A stretch of DNA of 64,000 bases, taken from DAOTXN01 sp034435435. Lineage in GTDB: Bacteria > Chloroflexota > Anaerolineae > S140-20. The notes under the pieces were generated by a model that did no database searches, was not told the DNA's origin, and saw only the letters and a list, made by a program, of their open reading frames with translations. Positions 8,591-16,871 of the stretch are shown here, piece after piece; positions within the stretch are counted from its first letter, which is position 1, and each line of letters starts with the position of its first letter. The translations under genes were made by a program, and so were the position numbers. The DNA lies in the NCBI GenBank assembly GCA_034435435.1, contig DAOTXN010000148.1, positions 1 to 64,000 on the forward strand. The letters run 5' to 3'.

Positions 8591-11401
8591 ATGGAGCAGC
8601 AATCACCCGCCTGGCACGCGCAGACCGCGGAGCAGGTCGCCCAGGTCCTAGAAACCCATCCCAAAACCGGCCTGTCTACAATGGAAAGCCAGATCCGTCA
8701 GAGTCGCTATGGCATGAACGAGCTGGTCGAACAGCCGCGACCCGGATTCTGGCAGATGCTTTTGGCCCAGTTTGACAACTTTGTGATCCTCATCCTCATC
8801 GTGGCGGCGGCTATTTCGTTCGTCATCGGTGTGCAGGAATATAACAAGTCGGGCCAGGTGACGGAATTTGTCGAAGCTGGAGCCATCGTCGCCATCGTCG
8901 TCCTCAACGCCGTGGTTGGCGTGGTTCAGACGAGCAAGGCCGAGGAGGCGCTGGCCGCATTGAAGAAAATGGCCGCGCCCGAGGCCCACGTGGTGCGCGA
9001 CGGCCACCGCGCGGTCATTCCGGCCCGCGAAGTCGTGCCGGGCGACGTGGTGGTGCTGGAAGCCGGCAATTACATCCCGGCCGACCTGCGTTTGATCGAG
9101 GCGGTCAATCTAAAAATCGAGGAGGCGTCGCTGACGGGCGAGTCGGCGCCGGTGGACAAACGCGCCGACCAAATCCTGCCCCCCGACGCCCCATTGGGCG
9201 ACCGGCGCAACATGGCCTACATGGGCACGACCGCCACCTATGGTCGTGGGCGGGGCATCGTGATTGCCACCGGGATGCAGACCCAGATCGGCCAGATAGC
9301 CGAAATGATCCAATCCTACGAGGACGAGCCGACGCCGCTGCAGGTCAAGCTGGACCAGTTGGGCAAATGGCTGGGCTGGGCCTCGCTGACCATCTGCGGC
9401 GTGGTTTTTCTCGTCGGCGTGTTGCGCGGGGTCGAATTCATCGAAATGTTCCTCATCGCCGTCAGCCTGGCCATCGCCGCCGTACCCGAAGGGCTGCCCG
9501 CCATCGTGACCATCAACCTGGCGATTGGCATGCGCGAGATGATTCGCCGCCATGCCCTCATCCGCCGCCTGCCGGCCGTAGAGACGCTGGGATCAGCCTC
9601 GGCCATCTGTTCCGACAAAACCGGCACGCTGACCCAGAACGAGATGATGGTCACGCGGCTCGTCTACGACAACACCGAGCTGCACCTCAGCGGCGAGGGC
9701 TATCGCCCGTGGGGCTTTTTTCACCACAACGGCCACGCCGTAGAGTTAGAAAAATACCCACAGGCCCGGTTTTTACTGCGCGCGGCGGCGCTGTGCAACG
9801 ACGCGCAGCTCGAAGTCCATCAAGAGGGCCAGGAGCTGGCGCACCGCATGGTCGGCGACCCGACCGAAGGGGCGCTGGTCGTGGCGGCTGCCAAGGCGGG
9901 ATATTGGCGCGACGAGCAGGAACGACTGCTACCCCGCGTGGCCGAAGTGCCGTTTGACTCGATCCGCAAGCGCATGACCACCGTACACCGGATAGAGATG
10001 AGAGATGGAGATAGAGATGCTCTCTGTCTCCCGTCTCTATCTCCCTCTGGGTACGTGGCGTTTGTCAAGGGCGCGCCTGACGTGATCCTGGAGCTATCTA
10101 CCCACGTGCTGGACGGCGATCAGGTCGCGCCGCTGGACAAAGCGCGGCGAGAAGAAATCCTAGAACAGAATAAAGAACTGAGCGGGCAGGCGCTGCGGGT
10201 GTTGGGGGTGGCCTATCGCCCGGTGGACAGCGTGCCCCAGCAGCCCACACCCGAAGCATTGGAGAACGAGTTGGTCTTTGTCGGCCTGGCGGGGATGATC
10301 GATCCGGCCCGGCCCGAGGTGGCCGTGGGCATCGAGGTGGCGCGCAACGCCGGCATCCGCACGCTGATGGTCACGGGCGACTATCCCGACACCGCTCGCG
10401 CCATCGCCGCAGAGATCGGTCTGCTGCGCCCGGAAAGCGAGATCGTCACCGGGGCCGAGCTGGAAACGCTGGACGACGCGGCCCTGCAGGAAAGAATCGA
10501 GCGCATTGATGTGTTTGCGCGGGTGTCGCCCAAGCACAAGGTGCGCATCGTGGAGGCGCTCAAAGCCCGCGACCAGGTGGTGGCGATGACCGGCGACGGG
10601 GTGAACGACGCCCCGGCCCTCAAGCGGGCCAACATCGGCGTGGCCATGGGCATCACCGGCACCGACGTGAGCAAAGAGACGGCCGACATGGTGCTGACCG
10701 ACGACAATTATGTGAGCATTGTCTCGGCAGTCGAGCAAGGGCGCATCATTTACTCCAACATCCGCAAGTTTGTGTATTATCTGCTCAGTTGCAACCTGGC
10801 CGAGATTATGATTATCTTTATCGCCACGCTGCTCAACTGGCCCACGCCGCTGACCGCCATCCAACTGCTGTGGCTCAACTTGCTCACCGACGGCGCGCCG
10901 GCGCTGGCGCTGGGCCTGGAAAAGGGCGACCCCGACGTAATGCAACGCCCGCCCCGTCCCTCCCGCGAACCCATCATCAACCGCGAGATGCAGGTGGGCA
11001 TGGTCATCCAGACCATTTTTATCACCACGGCGGTGCTGCTGGCCTTTCGCATCGGGTTGAGCTGGGGGAACGTATCGCTGGCCGAGTCGATGGCTTTTAT
11101 CACGTTGTCAGTGTCGGAATTGGCGCGGGCCTACACCTCGCGCTCGGAGCATTATTCGATATTTGGGATTGGCGTCTTTTCCAACAAGTATATGCAGTAC
11201 GCGGTGGTGGCCTCGCTGGCCTTGCTGGCGCTGGTAGTGTACGCGCCGTTCTTGCAGCCGATCTTTAACACCCAGCCGCTGGGCCTGCGCGAGTGGGGCG
11301 TGATGCTGCCGCTGATTTTTGTGCCGGCAGTCGCGGCAGAGCTGACCAAGTGGTTCTTGCGGCGGGGGCAGGCAGCGCAGCGGATGGTAGTTGTGTCGTG
11401 A
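8591..11401 (+). CDS. Cation-transporting P-type ATPase (Ca2+/SERCA-like, PIIA)
   Basis: A 936 aa ion pump. It has the N-terminal cation ATPase domain, TGES actuator motif, AVPEGLPAIVTINLA (M4 ion-binding segment), phosphorylation motif SDKTGTLTQNEM (Asp near 341), KGAPD nucleotide-binding motif, TGDGVNDAPALKRANIGVAM hinge, and NLLTDGAPALALGLEKGD in the C-terminal membrane block. Start ATG 8591 follows GAGGAGG. Ca2+ export is most likely, with Mn2+ or H+ possible. A purine/pyrimidine palindrome at 9991-10048 is inserted in frame in the nucleotide-binding domain, adding about 20 residues. Confidence 0.93.
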   Translation: MEQQSPAWHAQTAEQVAQVLETHPKTGLSTMESQIRQSRYGMNELVEQPRPGFWQMLLAQFDNFVILILIVAAAISFVIGVQEYNKSGQVTEFVEAGAIVAIVVLNAVVGVVQTSKAEEALAALKKMAAPEAHVVRDGHRAVIPAREVVPGDVVVLEAGNYIPADLRLIEAVNLKIEEASLTGESAPVDKRADQILPPDAPLGDRRNMAYMGTTATYGRGRGIVIATGMQTQIGQIAEMIQSYEDEPTPLQVKLDQLGKWLGWASLTICGVVFLVGVLRGVEFIEMFLIAVSLAIAAVPEGLPAIVTINLAIGMREMIRRHALIRRLPAVETLGSASAICSDKTGTLTQNEMMVTRLVYDNTELHLSGEGYRPWGFFHHNGHAVELEKYPQARFLLRAAALCNDAQLEVHQEGQELAHRMVGDPTEGALVVAAAKAGYWRDEQERLLPRVAEVPFDSIRKRMTTVHRIEMRDGDRDALCLPSLSPSGYVAFVKGAPDVILELSTHVLDGDQVAPLDKARREEILEQNKELSGQALRVLGVAYRPVDSVPQQPTPEALENELVFVGLAGMIDPARPEVAVGIEVARNAGIRTLMVTGDYPDTARAIAAEIGLLRPESEIVTGAELETLDDAALQERIERIDVFARVSPKHKVRIVEALKARDQVVAMTGDGVNDAPALKRANIGVAMGITGTDVSKETADMVLTDDNYVSIVSAVEQGRIIYSNIRKFVYYLLSCNLAEIMIIFIATLLNWPTPLTAIQLLWLNLLTDGAPALALGLEKGDPDVMQRPPRPSREPIINREMQVGMVIQTIFITTAVLLAFRIGLSWGNVSLAESMAFITLSVSELARAYTSRSEHYSIFGIGVFSNKYMQYAVVASLALLALVVYAPFLQPIFNTQPLGLREWGVMLPLIFVPAVAAELTKWFLRRGQAAQRMVVVS
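9991..10048. repeat. In-frame purine/pyrimidine palindrome inside the P-type ATPase
   Basis: GGAGATAGAGA (10007-10017) and its exact complement TCTCTATCTCC (10034-10044) form an 11 bp stem with a 16 nt loop. The wider region is all purine on one side and all pyrimidine on the other. It encodes RIEMRDGDRDALCLPSLSPSG between the conserved blocks KRMTTVH and GYVAFVKGAPD, where homologous pumps normally run straight through. Confidence 0.7.
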
Positions 11402-11554
11402 TTGGCCAGGTCGCCCGAAGAGGCCCGGTTGAATCTGCTGGAGGCGGTGGAGGGATTCTTTGAGGTCGCAGCGCCTTCGGAGGTTCGACGCCGGCTGAAG
11501 AAAGAAACCTATCAGCTTTGCGATAACTATCTTGGGGGTTGGACGAGAGGATAA
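11402..11554 (+). pseudogene. HicB-like antitoxin C-terminal remnant
   Basis: An open stretch of 50 codons begins right after the ATPase stop (TGATTG junction) and ends at TAA 11554. Its product contains SPEEARLNLLEAVEGFFEVA, which matches the 'EEA..NL.EAVE.F' helix at the end of HicB antitoxin core domains. It has no ATG, no N-terminal HicB beta-sheet and no HicA partner. I read it as the tail of a deleted hicAB pair; a short TTG-started gene is less likely. Confidence 0.45.
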
Positions 11555-11657
11555 GGAAACTGCCGAGTTGATCGCGACTGGTTTCTGAGCATCTGAGAAA
11601 ATAATCGCTCAAGACAGTGCCGCTGCACCGACGCTGGTGCAGGAGAGAGGAGATAAA

Positions 11658-13292
11658 ATGACACACACAAATTTTCCCACCGGCGTGCACCTGCTGCACG
11701 ACCCGGCCCTGAACAAAGGCACGGCCTTTACCCGAGAGGAACGCGACGCACTGGGCTTGTGGGGCCTGCTGCCCCCGCACATTCACACCCAGGCAGAACA
11801 AGTGACGCGCGTGTTGGAGAATTTCAACCGCAAGCCCAACGACCTGGAACGCTACATCTTTATGATGACGCTGCAGGACCGCAACGAGACGCTGTTCTAC
11901 CGGGTGGTGGTGGACAACGTTCAGACCATGATGCCCATTATCTACACCCCCACTGTGGGTCAGGCCTGTCAGGAATACGGACACATTTTTCGGCGGCCGC
12001 GCGGCCTGTTCATCACCGCCCAGGACAGGGGGCGCATCCAGCAGGTGCTGCGCAACTGGCCGCGCCCGGACGTGGGCATCATCGTCGTCACCGACGGCGA
12101 GCGCATCCTGGGCCTGGGCGACCTGGGGGCCAACGGCATGGGCATCCCGGTAGGCAAGCTGGCGCTGTACACGGCCTGCGCCGGCGTACACCCCGCCAAA
12201 TGCCTGCCCATCACGCTCGACGTGGGCACTAACAACGAAAAGCTGCTGAACGACCCGCTGTACATCGGCATCCGCCAGCGCCGACTGCGCGGCGCGGAAT
12301 ATGACGCGCTGCTGGATGAGTTTATGACGGCGGCCACGACGGTGTTTCCGAACGTACTCGTCCAGTTCGAGGACTTTGCCAACCTCAACGCCTTCCGCCT
12401 GCTCGAAAAGTACCGCGACCAGATGTGCACGTTCAACGACGACATCCAGGGCACCGGCGGCGTAGGGTTGGCGGGCATCTATTCGGCGTTGCGCATCACG
12501 GGCGGGCAGCTCAAGGATCAAAAGTTTGTCTTTTTCGGCGCGGGCGAGGCGGCCATCGGCATCGGCGACCTGATTGTGGCGGCTCTGGTGGACGAAGGGT
12601 TGTCAGTGAAAGAAGCACGGGAACGGATGTGGCTGGTAGACTCGAAAGGGCTGGTGGTCAAAAGCCGAGATGGCCTGTCGGCGCACAAACAACTCTACGC
12701 CCACGCTGCCGAGTTCCAGCCCGACTTGTTATCCACCATCCAGGCGCTCAAGCCTACGGCCATCATTGGCGCATCCGGCCAATCCGGCGCCTTCAGCCAG
12801 CCGGTCGTAGAGGCGATGACGCGGCTCAACGCCCGCCCCATCATCTTTGCCCTGTCGAACCCCACCTCCAAAGCCGAGTGTACTGCTGAACAAGCCTACA
12901 CTTGGAGCGAGGGACGGGCCATCTTTGCCAGCGGCAGCCCCTTCCCGCCCGTCACCTACGCCGGCAAGACCTATGTGTCTGGCCAGGGGAACAACGCCTA
13001 CGTGTTTCCCGGCGTAGGGCTGGGCGCCATCGCCTGCGGGGCCACGCGGGTCACAGACGAGATGTTCTTTGCGGCAGCCAAGGCCCTGGCCCACCAGGTC
13101 TCGCCGTCCGACCTGGACCAGGGACGCATCTACCCGGCACTGGACAAGATTCGAGACGTCTCGGCGGTCATCGCTGCGGCGGTAGCTGAGGTAGCCTACA
13201 AGCGCGGGCTGGCAGCCAAACCCCGGCCCACAGACCTGTTGGGCTATATCCAGTCGGAAATGTACGAGCCGACGTATCAGAGTTACGTCTAG
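11658..13292 (+). CDS. maeA: NAD-dependent malic enzyme (malate to pyruvate)
   Basis: A 544 aa enzyme of the large malic-enzyme type, oxidatively decarboxylating malate to pyruvate with NAD+. ATG 11658 has AGGAGAGAGGAG upstream. Recognisable blocks are YTPTVGQACQEYGHIFRRPRGLF, TDGERILGLGDLGANGMGIP (catalytic Tyr/Lys region), VQFEDFANLNAF with the metal ligands EDF, CTFNDDIQGTGGV, and the Rossmann motif FFGAGEAAIGIGDLI. The C-terminal block contains ALSNPTSKAECTAEQAY. It may supply pyruvate/NADH and works opposite PEP carboxykinase elsewhere in the window. A strong hairpin terminator follows. Confidence 0.93.
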   Translation: MTHTNFPTGVHLLHDPALNKGTAFTREERDALGLWGLLPPHIHTQAEQVTRVLENFNRKPNDLERYIFMMTLQDRNETLFYRVVVDNVQTMMPIIYTPTVGQACQEYGHIFRRPRGLFITAQDRGRIQQVLRNWPRPDVGIIVVTDGERILGLGDLGANGMGIPVGKLALYTACAGVHPAKCLPITLDVGTNNEKLLNDPLYIGIRQRRLRGAEYDALLDEFMTAATTVFPNVLVQFEDFANLNAFRLLEKYRDQMCTFNDDIQGTGGVGLAGIYSALRITGGQLKDQKFVFFGAGEAAIGIGDLIVAALVDEGLSVKEARERMWLVDSKGLVVKSRDGLSAHKQLYAHAAEFQPDLLSTIQALKPTAIIGASGQSGAFSQPVVEAMTRLNARPIIFALSNPTSKAECTAEQAYTWSEGRAIFASGSPFPPVTYAGKTYVSGQGNNAYVFPGVGLGAIACGATRVTDEMFFAAAKALAHQVSPSDLDQGRIYPALDKIRDVSAVIAAAVAEVAYKRGLAAKPRPTDLLGYIQSEMYEPTYQSYV

Positions 13293-13301
13293 GGGGCATA
13301 A

Positions 13302-13340
13302 GTGCGACGCATCTCAGAGATGCGTCGCACCTTTATACTT
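13302..13340 (+). terminator. Hairpin terminator after malic enzyme
   Basis: GTGCGACGCATCT (13302-13314) and AGATGCGTCGCAC (13318-13330) form a perfect 13 bp stem with a CAG triloop, followed by a T-rich tail (CTTTATACTTTT). It ends the malic enzyme transcript before the LytM/SH3 gene. Confidence 0.85.
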
Positions 13341-13360
13341 TTGGAAAGGAGAGGTGTACG

Positions 13361-14551
13361 ATGACAGATCAGTTTCGTCTGCGCTGGCCGGTCGCCAAAC
13401 ACACCGTCAACCAGTTTTTTGGCGAGAATCCCGATTTTTACAAACCCTTCGGGCTGGCGGGGCACGAAGGACTAGACCTGTTCGCACCCATGAACGCCGA
13501 CATTTTCGCCGCCGCCGCTGGCGAGGTGTACGAGGTAGGGCATCCGCCGGACCATCCCTACGGGCTACACGTGCGCATCAAACATCAGGTGAGTGGCAAG
13601 ACCTACCGCACCATTTACGCCCACCTGGCCCAGACTTTCGTGAGCGTAGGGCAACAGGTCCAGGCCGGCGAGCGCATCGGGCTGGCTGACAACACGGGTA
13701 ACTCGTTCGGCTCCCACTTGCACCTCACGCTCAAAATCGACGGGGCGCAGACGTCCGGCTATCCGGCCGGCATCGTAGACCCGTGGCCCTTTTTCGAAGC
13801 CATCACCGGCGAGATCCCGGCGGCCAGCGACTTGATTGTCTACCCGACCGATCAGCTCAGCCTGCGGGCCGAGCCGAACACCGGCTCTACGCGCTTGGCC
13901 GTGCTGACCGAAAACGATCCGTTGACCGTGCTGGGCAGCGCCGACGCCGCCAGGGCCAAGATCGGTAAACAGGGCGAGTGGATCCAGGTCAAGACACAGT
14001 CCGGCCAGACCGGTTTTGTGGCGGCCTGGTTCGTGCGCCTGACCGGGCAGACCGCACCCCCCAGTTCGCTAGAGGTTTTTCCCACCGACATACTGAGCGT
14101 GCGCGCCCGCCCGGACACCGAAGCGAATCGTCTTACCACTGTCTCGCCCACTGACTCGTTAACGGTGCTGGGAGACGCCAACAAGGCGCGGCTCAAGATC
14201 GGCCAGCAAGGCCAATGGCTGAACGTGAAAGCGCCCAGCGGTCACGTGGGCTACGTTGCGGCCTGGTTCGTGCGCGCCGCAGACCAGGTTCCGCCTACAA
14301 TCCCGCCTCCGGGCGCCTTGATCTCGCTAACCGTATACCCCACCGCCGACTTGAACCTGCGGGCGCAACCGGCCGTAAATGCACCCCGCGTGGGGGGCGC
14401 GTTTTTCAACAAACCGCTGACCGTGCTCGAAGACGATCCTATCGCCGCCCGCGCCAAAGTGGGCCAGGAGGGACAATGGCTCTTTGTGCAGACCGAAGCG
14501 GGCGAGCGCGGCTGGGCCGCCGCGTGGTTTTTGTCGCTGACGCAAGCCTAG
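13361..14551 (+). CDS. LytM/M23-type peptidase domain with three SH3b repeats
   Basis: A 396 aa protein. Residues 10-145 form an M23 (LytM) domain with the metal-ligand motifs GHEGLDLF (HxxxD) and SHLHLTL (HxH). Three bacterial SH3-like repeats follow (about 160-225, 230-310, 320-396), each ending in an 'AAWF' block. This would suit a peptidoglycan-binding hydrolase, but no signal peptide is visible: the protein starts MTDQFRLRWPV right after a good Shine-Dalgarno (GGAAAGGAGAGG). It may be cytoplasmic, exported another way, or non-catalytic. Its TAG stop is part of the CTAG terminus of repeat copy 2. Confidence 0.82.
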   Translation: MTDQFRLRWPVAKHTVNQFFGENPDFYKPFGLAGHEGLDLFAPMNADIFAAAAGEVYEVGHPPDHPYGLHVRIKHQVSGKTYRTIYAHLAQTFVSVGQQVQAGERIGLADNTGNSFGSHLHLTLKIDGAQTSGYPAGIVDPWPFFEAITGEIPAASDLIVYPTDQLSLRAEPNTGSTRLAVLTENDPLTVLGSADAARAKIGKQGEWIQVKTQSGQTGFVAAWFVRLTGQTAPPSSLEVFPTDILSVRARPDTEANRLTTVSPTDSLTVLGDANKARLKIGQQGQWLNVKAPSGHVGYVAAWFVRAADQVPPTIPPPGALISLTVYPTADLNLRAQPAVNAPRVGGAFFNKPLTVLEDDPIAARAKVGQEGQWLFVQTEAGERGWAAAWFLSLTQA

Positions 14552-14642
14552 CAGTCTGTCGGAGAGACGTAATTTAGCCCCTTGTGGGCGTCCAAAATGG
14601 GCGCAAGGCCCTATATTACAGGGTTCTCCGACAGGCCGCTAG
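14548..14642 (+). repeat. CTAG-ended palindromic element, copy 2 (95 bp)
   Basis: It begins CTAGCAGTCTGTCGGAGAG and ends with the inverse of CTAGCGGCCTGTCGGAGAA. The first CTAG includes the stop codon of the LytM/SH3 gene. It is shorter than copies 1, 3 and 4 because an internal ACGAGC-containing block is missing near the hairpin tip. It could act as a 3' stabilising hairpin or attenuator. Confidence 0.88.
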
Positions 14643-14695
14643 CCAGCGACTCTTGATGCCCCAGCCAAGGGGGCGCAACAGAAAGGAGTGTTCAA

Positions 14696-15508
14696 ATGAG
14701 CCGCACTATGTTCCGCTGGGTTCTTTTTGTGATGATGTTCTCATTGTTTGTGTGGGGCTGCGGAGAGAAAAAGAGCACGTCGGGCATTCAACTCCCTAGC
14801 GATCCCGTGGAGGCGCTGAAAGAGATCAACAAAACGGGCCAAACCCTCACCAGCGCCCATTTTACGATGGACATCACGATGGACATGGACGCCCAGGGTT
14901 TCAACGTCACGTTGGAAATGGACGCCGAGGGCGACGTCGAGATGAAGGGGCCTACACCTGCCGATGCCAACATGTCTATGACGATGAATATGTCCATGTT
15001 GGGACAAGATATTAAAATGGAAATGGTGGCCCTGAATGGCGAGTTCTGGATGCGTGAGGGCGATGGGAGCTGGCAAAAAGTGCCGGCCAGTCAGGCTAAC
15101 CTGACCGGTGGACTGGGCGGCGATCCGGCTGCGGCGCTGCGCTACCTGGAAAATGCCAAGAACGTCAAAAAACTCGGCGACGAAAAGGTGGACGGCGTGG
15201 ACTGTTACCGTTTCAGCTTTACGATGGACGCCGACGCGCTGGGCACGCCGGAAATGCTGGGTCAGCTCATGGGCACCGGTGTGATGACCGGAGAACAGGC
15301 CCAAAAGATGCTCGAGACCGCCGTGGTGGAGGGCGTGGTGTGGGTCGGCCGAGCCGACCTGTACCCGCGCCGCCAGACGATGGATATGACTTTTGACATC
15401 GCCGGTCTGCCTGGGCTGGGCGACGCGACGGTCAAGTATGATATGCAGATCGATATAAAGTTCAGCAAGATCAACGAGCCAGTGCAGATCACGGCCCCGA
15501 CGAATTAA
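14696..15508 (+). CDS. LppX/LprAFG-like lipoprotein
   Basis: A 270 aa lipoprotein. Its signal peptide MSRTMFRWVLFVMMFSLFVWGC ends in a lipobox Cys, and AAAGGAG precedes the ATG. The mature part has alternating beta segments with long Met/Asp-rich strands (TMDITMDMDAQGFNVTLEMD; FWMREGDGSWQKVP; YRFSFTMDADAL), the pattern of LppX/LprAFG or outer-membrane-lipoprotein-sorting-like folds that bind lipids. It stands alone after repeat copy 2, so the role is inferred from fold only. Confidence 0.7.
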   Translation: MSRTMFRWVLFVMMFSLFVWGCGEKKSTSGIQLPSDPVEALKEINKTGQTLTSAHFTMDITMDMDAQGFNVTLEMDAEGDVEMKGPTPADANMSMTMNMSMLGQDIKMEMVALNGEFWMREGDGSWQKVPASQANLTGGLGGDPAAALRYLENAKNVKKLGDEKVDGVDCYRFSFTMDADALGTPEMLGQLMGTGVMTGEQAQKMLETAVVEGVVWVGRADLYPRRQTMDMTFDIAGLPGLGDATVKYDMQIDIKFSKINEPVQITAPTN

Positions 15509-15519
15509 GCCACACAACC

Positions 15520-15597
15520 GAGCGCCCTGTTGGCTGCCGCCGAAGGATTCGAACCCTCGGCGTCCGGCAGACTTGCCTGGTGGTCAACAGGGCGCTC
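15520..15597 (-). other. tRNA-like T-arm inside a 13 bp inverted repeat
   Basis: GAGCGCCCTGTTG (15520-15532) and CAACAGGGCGCTC (15585-15597) are perfect inverted repeats. Read on the minus strand, the interior holds GGCAAGTCTGCC (variable-arm-like hairpin), then CCGAGGGTTCGAATCC (consensus T-loop GGTTCGAATCC) and GGCGGCAGCCA (acceptor-like, with an encoded CCA). No matching 5' half, D-arm or usable anticodon arm is present, so this is not a complete tRNA. It may be a 3' fragment of a class II tRNA or tmRNA, or a bidirectional terminator that reuses such a sequence. Confidence 0.5.
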
Positions 15598-15620
15598 TGG
15601 CATCAGTGGGTCTTGGAGTT

Positions 15621-16829
15621 CTACTGGTTCATCCCGGCGCGCTGTTGGGCCTCGATGATGATCTCGCGCAGCGGCTGCCACTCTTGGGGTGTGCGGCCGA
15701 TGCGAATTGCGGCATCGATCTCTGTGAGCGCCTGATCATACCATCCTAGATGCGCGTATGCTCGCGCCAATGACGCAAAATAAACGTCGCGCTGCGGATT
15801 CAGCGCCGCGGCCTTGCGCCAGTGCAATAGCGCCTTGGCCCACATCCCCTTCTTTTCATAAACGCGCCCCCGAACGTAATAATCGGCGTCGTTGAGTACA
15901 TGGCGATCTGGCTCCAGCCGCTCTCGCAACGTATCCTTGGTAAATTCTTCCACCGTGTTGAACAAAAATGATGTCAAAATCACCGTAATGACGCCCCGCA
16001 CTGCGACCATGAAATAACCCAAAAAGCCCAACACGAACAATGCCAGACCGATGAGCAAATGCAGCGCGATCAGAACGATGCCCAGCGTGTGCGCCAGAGG
16101 GCGGCGCAAAAATAGCCCCAACGCGTCCAGCGCACCCAGCGCCGCTAATCCCACCAGCACATAGCGCGCGATCTGTACTTGTAGATCGGGATCGAGCGGC
16201 GCGCTCAACCCGATGTCGCCGGTCACTCCTCGCCCGACCACGTAGGGCAGATAATCGTGCAGCGTCGCAGGAATGCGGTCGTTATGCCAGATCAGGCCGA
16301 TGAGAAAATAATCGGCCAGGTTGATAGCGGCCAGGATCAGCCAAAAGGCGTGCAGCATATAGCTCAGGGCCGAGCGTTCCTCAGTTTTGAAGCGTTTTTC
16401 GACCAGCCGTCCGCCGCAGTACGGGCAGCGCGCAGCCGTTTCGGGGACAGGGCGTGCACAATAAGCGCATCCATCCGGCGTCAGCGCCAGCTCTTCCCTG
16501 TACGGACGCGCCGACGACTCGACCTGTGGCTGACTTGCCCCTTCCATGCCCCCGCGCTCGGAGGATTGGATCTGCCCTTGCATCCACTTGATCCCCGCCA
16601 GGGCCTGCGCGTTGTCGGGATTGAGCGCCAACACATTTTCCAGCGCGATCAAGCGATCCTCGTCTGAATCGACCACGCCGCTGAGCCACAGCCAGGCCTG
16701 CTCGCTCTCTTCATTCGCCTCGACGACACGCAAGAGCAACTCGCGCGCCTCGGCCCGCCGGCCGACCCTGGCAGCGGCAATGCCGTCGCGCAGCCACTGG
16801 GAGACCTCGAATTCGTCGTATTCGTGCAT
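15621..16829 (-). CDS. Membrane protein with N-terminal TPR, zinc ribbon and C-terminal TPR
   Basis: About 402 aa from ATG 16829; a GTG at 16868 would add 13 residues encoded by a spacer repeat. The N-terminus (EVSQWLRDGIAAARVGRRAEARELLLRVVE) and the C-terminus (GMWAKALLHWRKAAALNPQRDVYFASLARAYAHLGWYDQALTEI) are TPR units. In between are a two-CxxC zinc ribbon (CAYCARPVPETAARCPYCGG) and four or five membrane helices. The architecture is common in Chloroflexota but of unknown role. No Shine-Dalgarno is visible. Confidence 0.7.
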   Translation of the reverse strand: MHEYDEFEVSQWLRDGIAAARVGRRAEARELLLRVVEANEESEQAWLWLSGVVDSDEDRLIALENVLALNPDNAQALAGIKWMQGQIQSSERGGMEGASQPQVESSARPYREELALTPDGCAYCARPVPETAARCPYCGGRLVEKRFKTEERSALSYMLHAFWLILAAINLADYFLIGLIWHNDRIPATLHDYLPYVVGRGVTGDIGLSAPLDPDLQVQIARYVLVGLAALGALDALGLFLRRPLAHTLGIVLIALHLLIGLALFVLGFLGYFMVAVRGVITVILTSFLFNTVEEFTKDTLRERLEPDRHVLNDADYYVRGRVYEKKGMWAKALLHWRKAAALNPQRDVYFASLARAYAHLGWYDQALTEIDAAIRIGRTPQEWQPLREIIIEAQQRAGMNQ

Positions 16830-16871
16830 GGGTAAATGGGTAGATTGGTAAACCGGTTTGTCGCCCACTGA

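Noticed and set aside
10160..12521. Two long minus-strand frames over the P-type ATPase and malic enzyme
   Set aside because: Antisense shadows of strongly conserved genes; compositions rich in His, Gln and Val as expected for reversed GC-rich codons.
15520..15597. Complete tRNA gene
   Set aside because: T-arm and CCA are present but there is no matching 5' acceptor strand, D-arm or acceptable anticodon arm on either strand.
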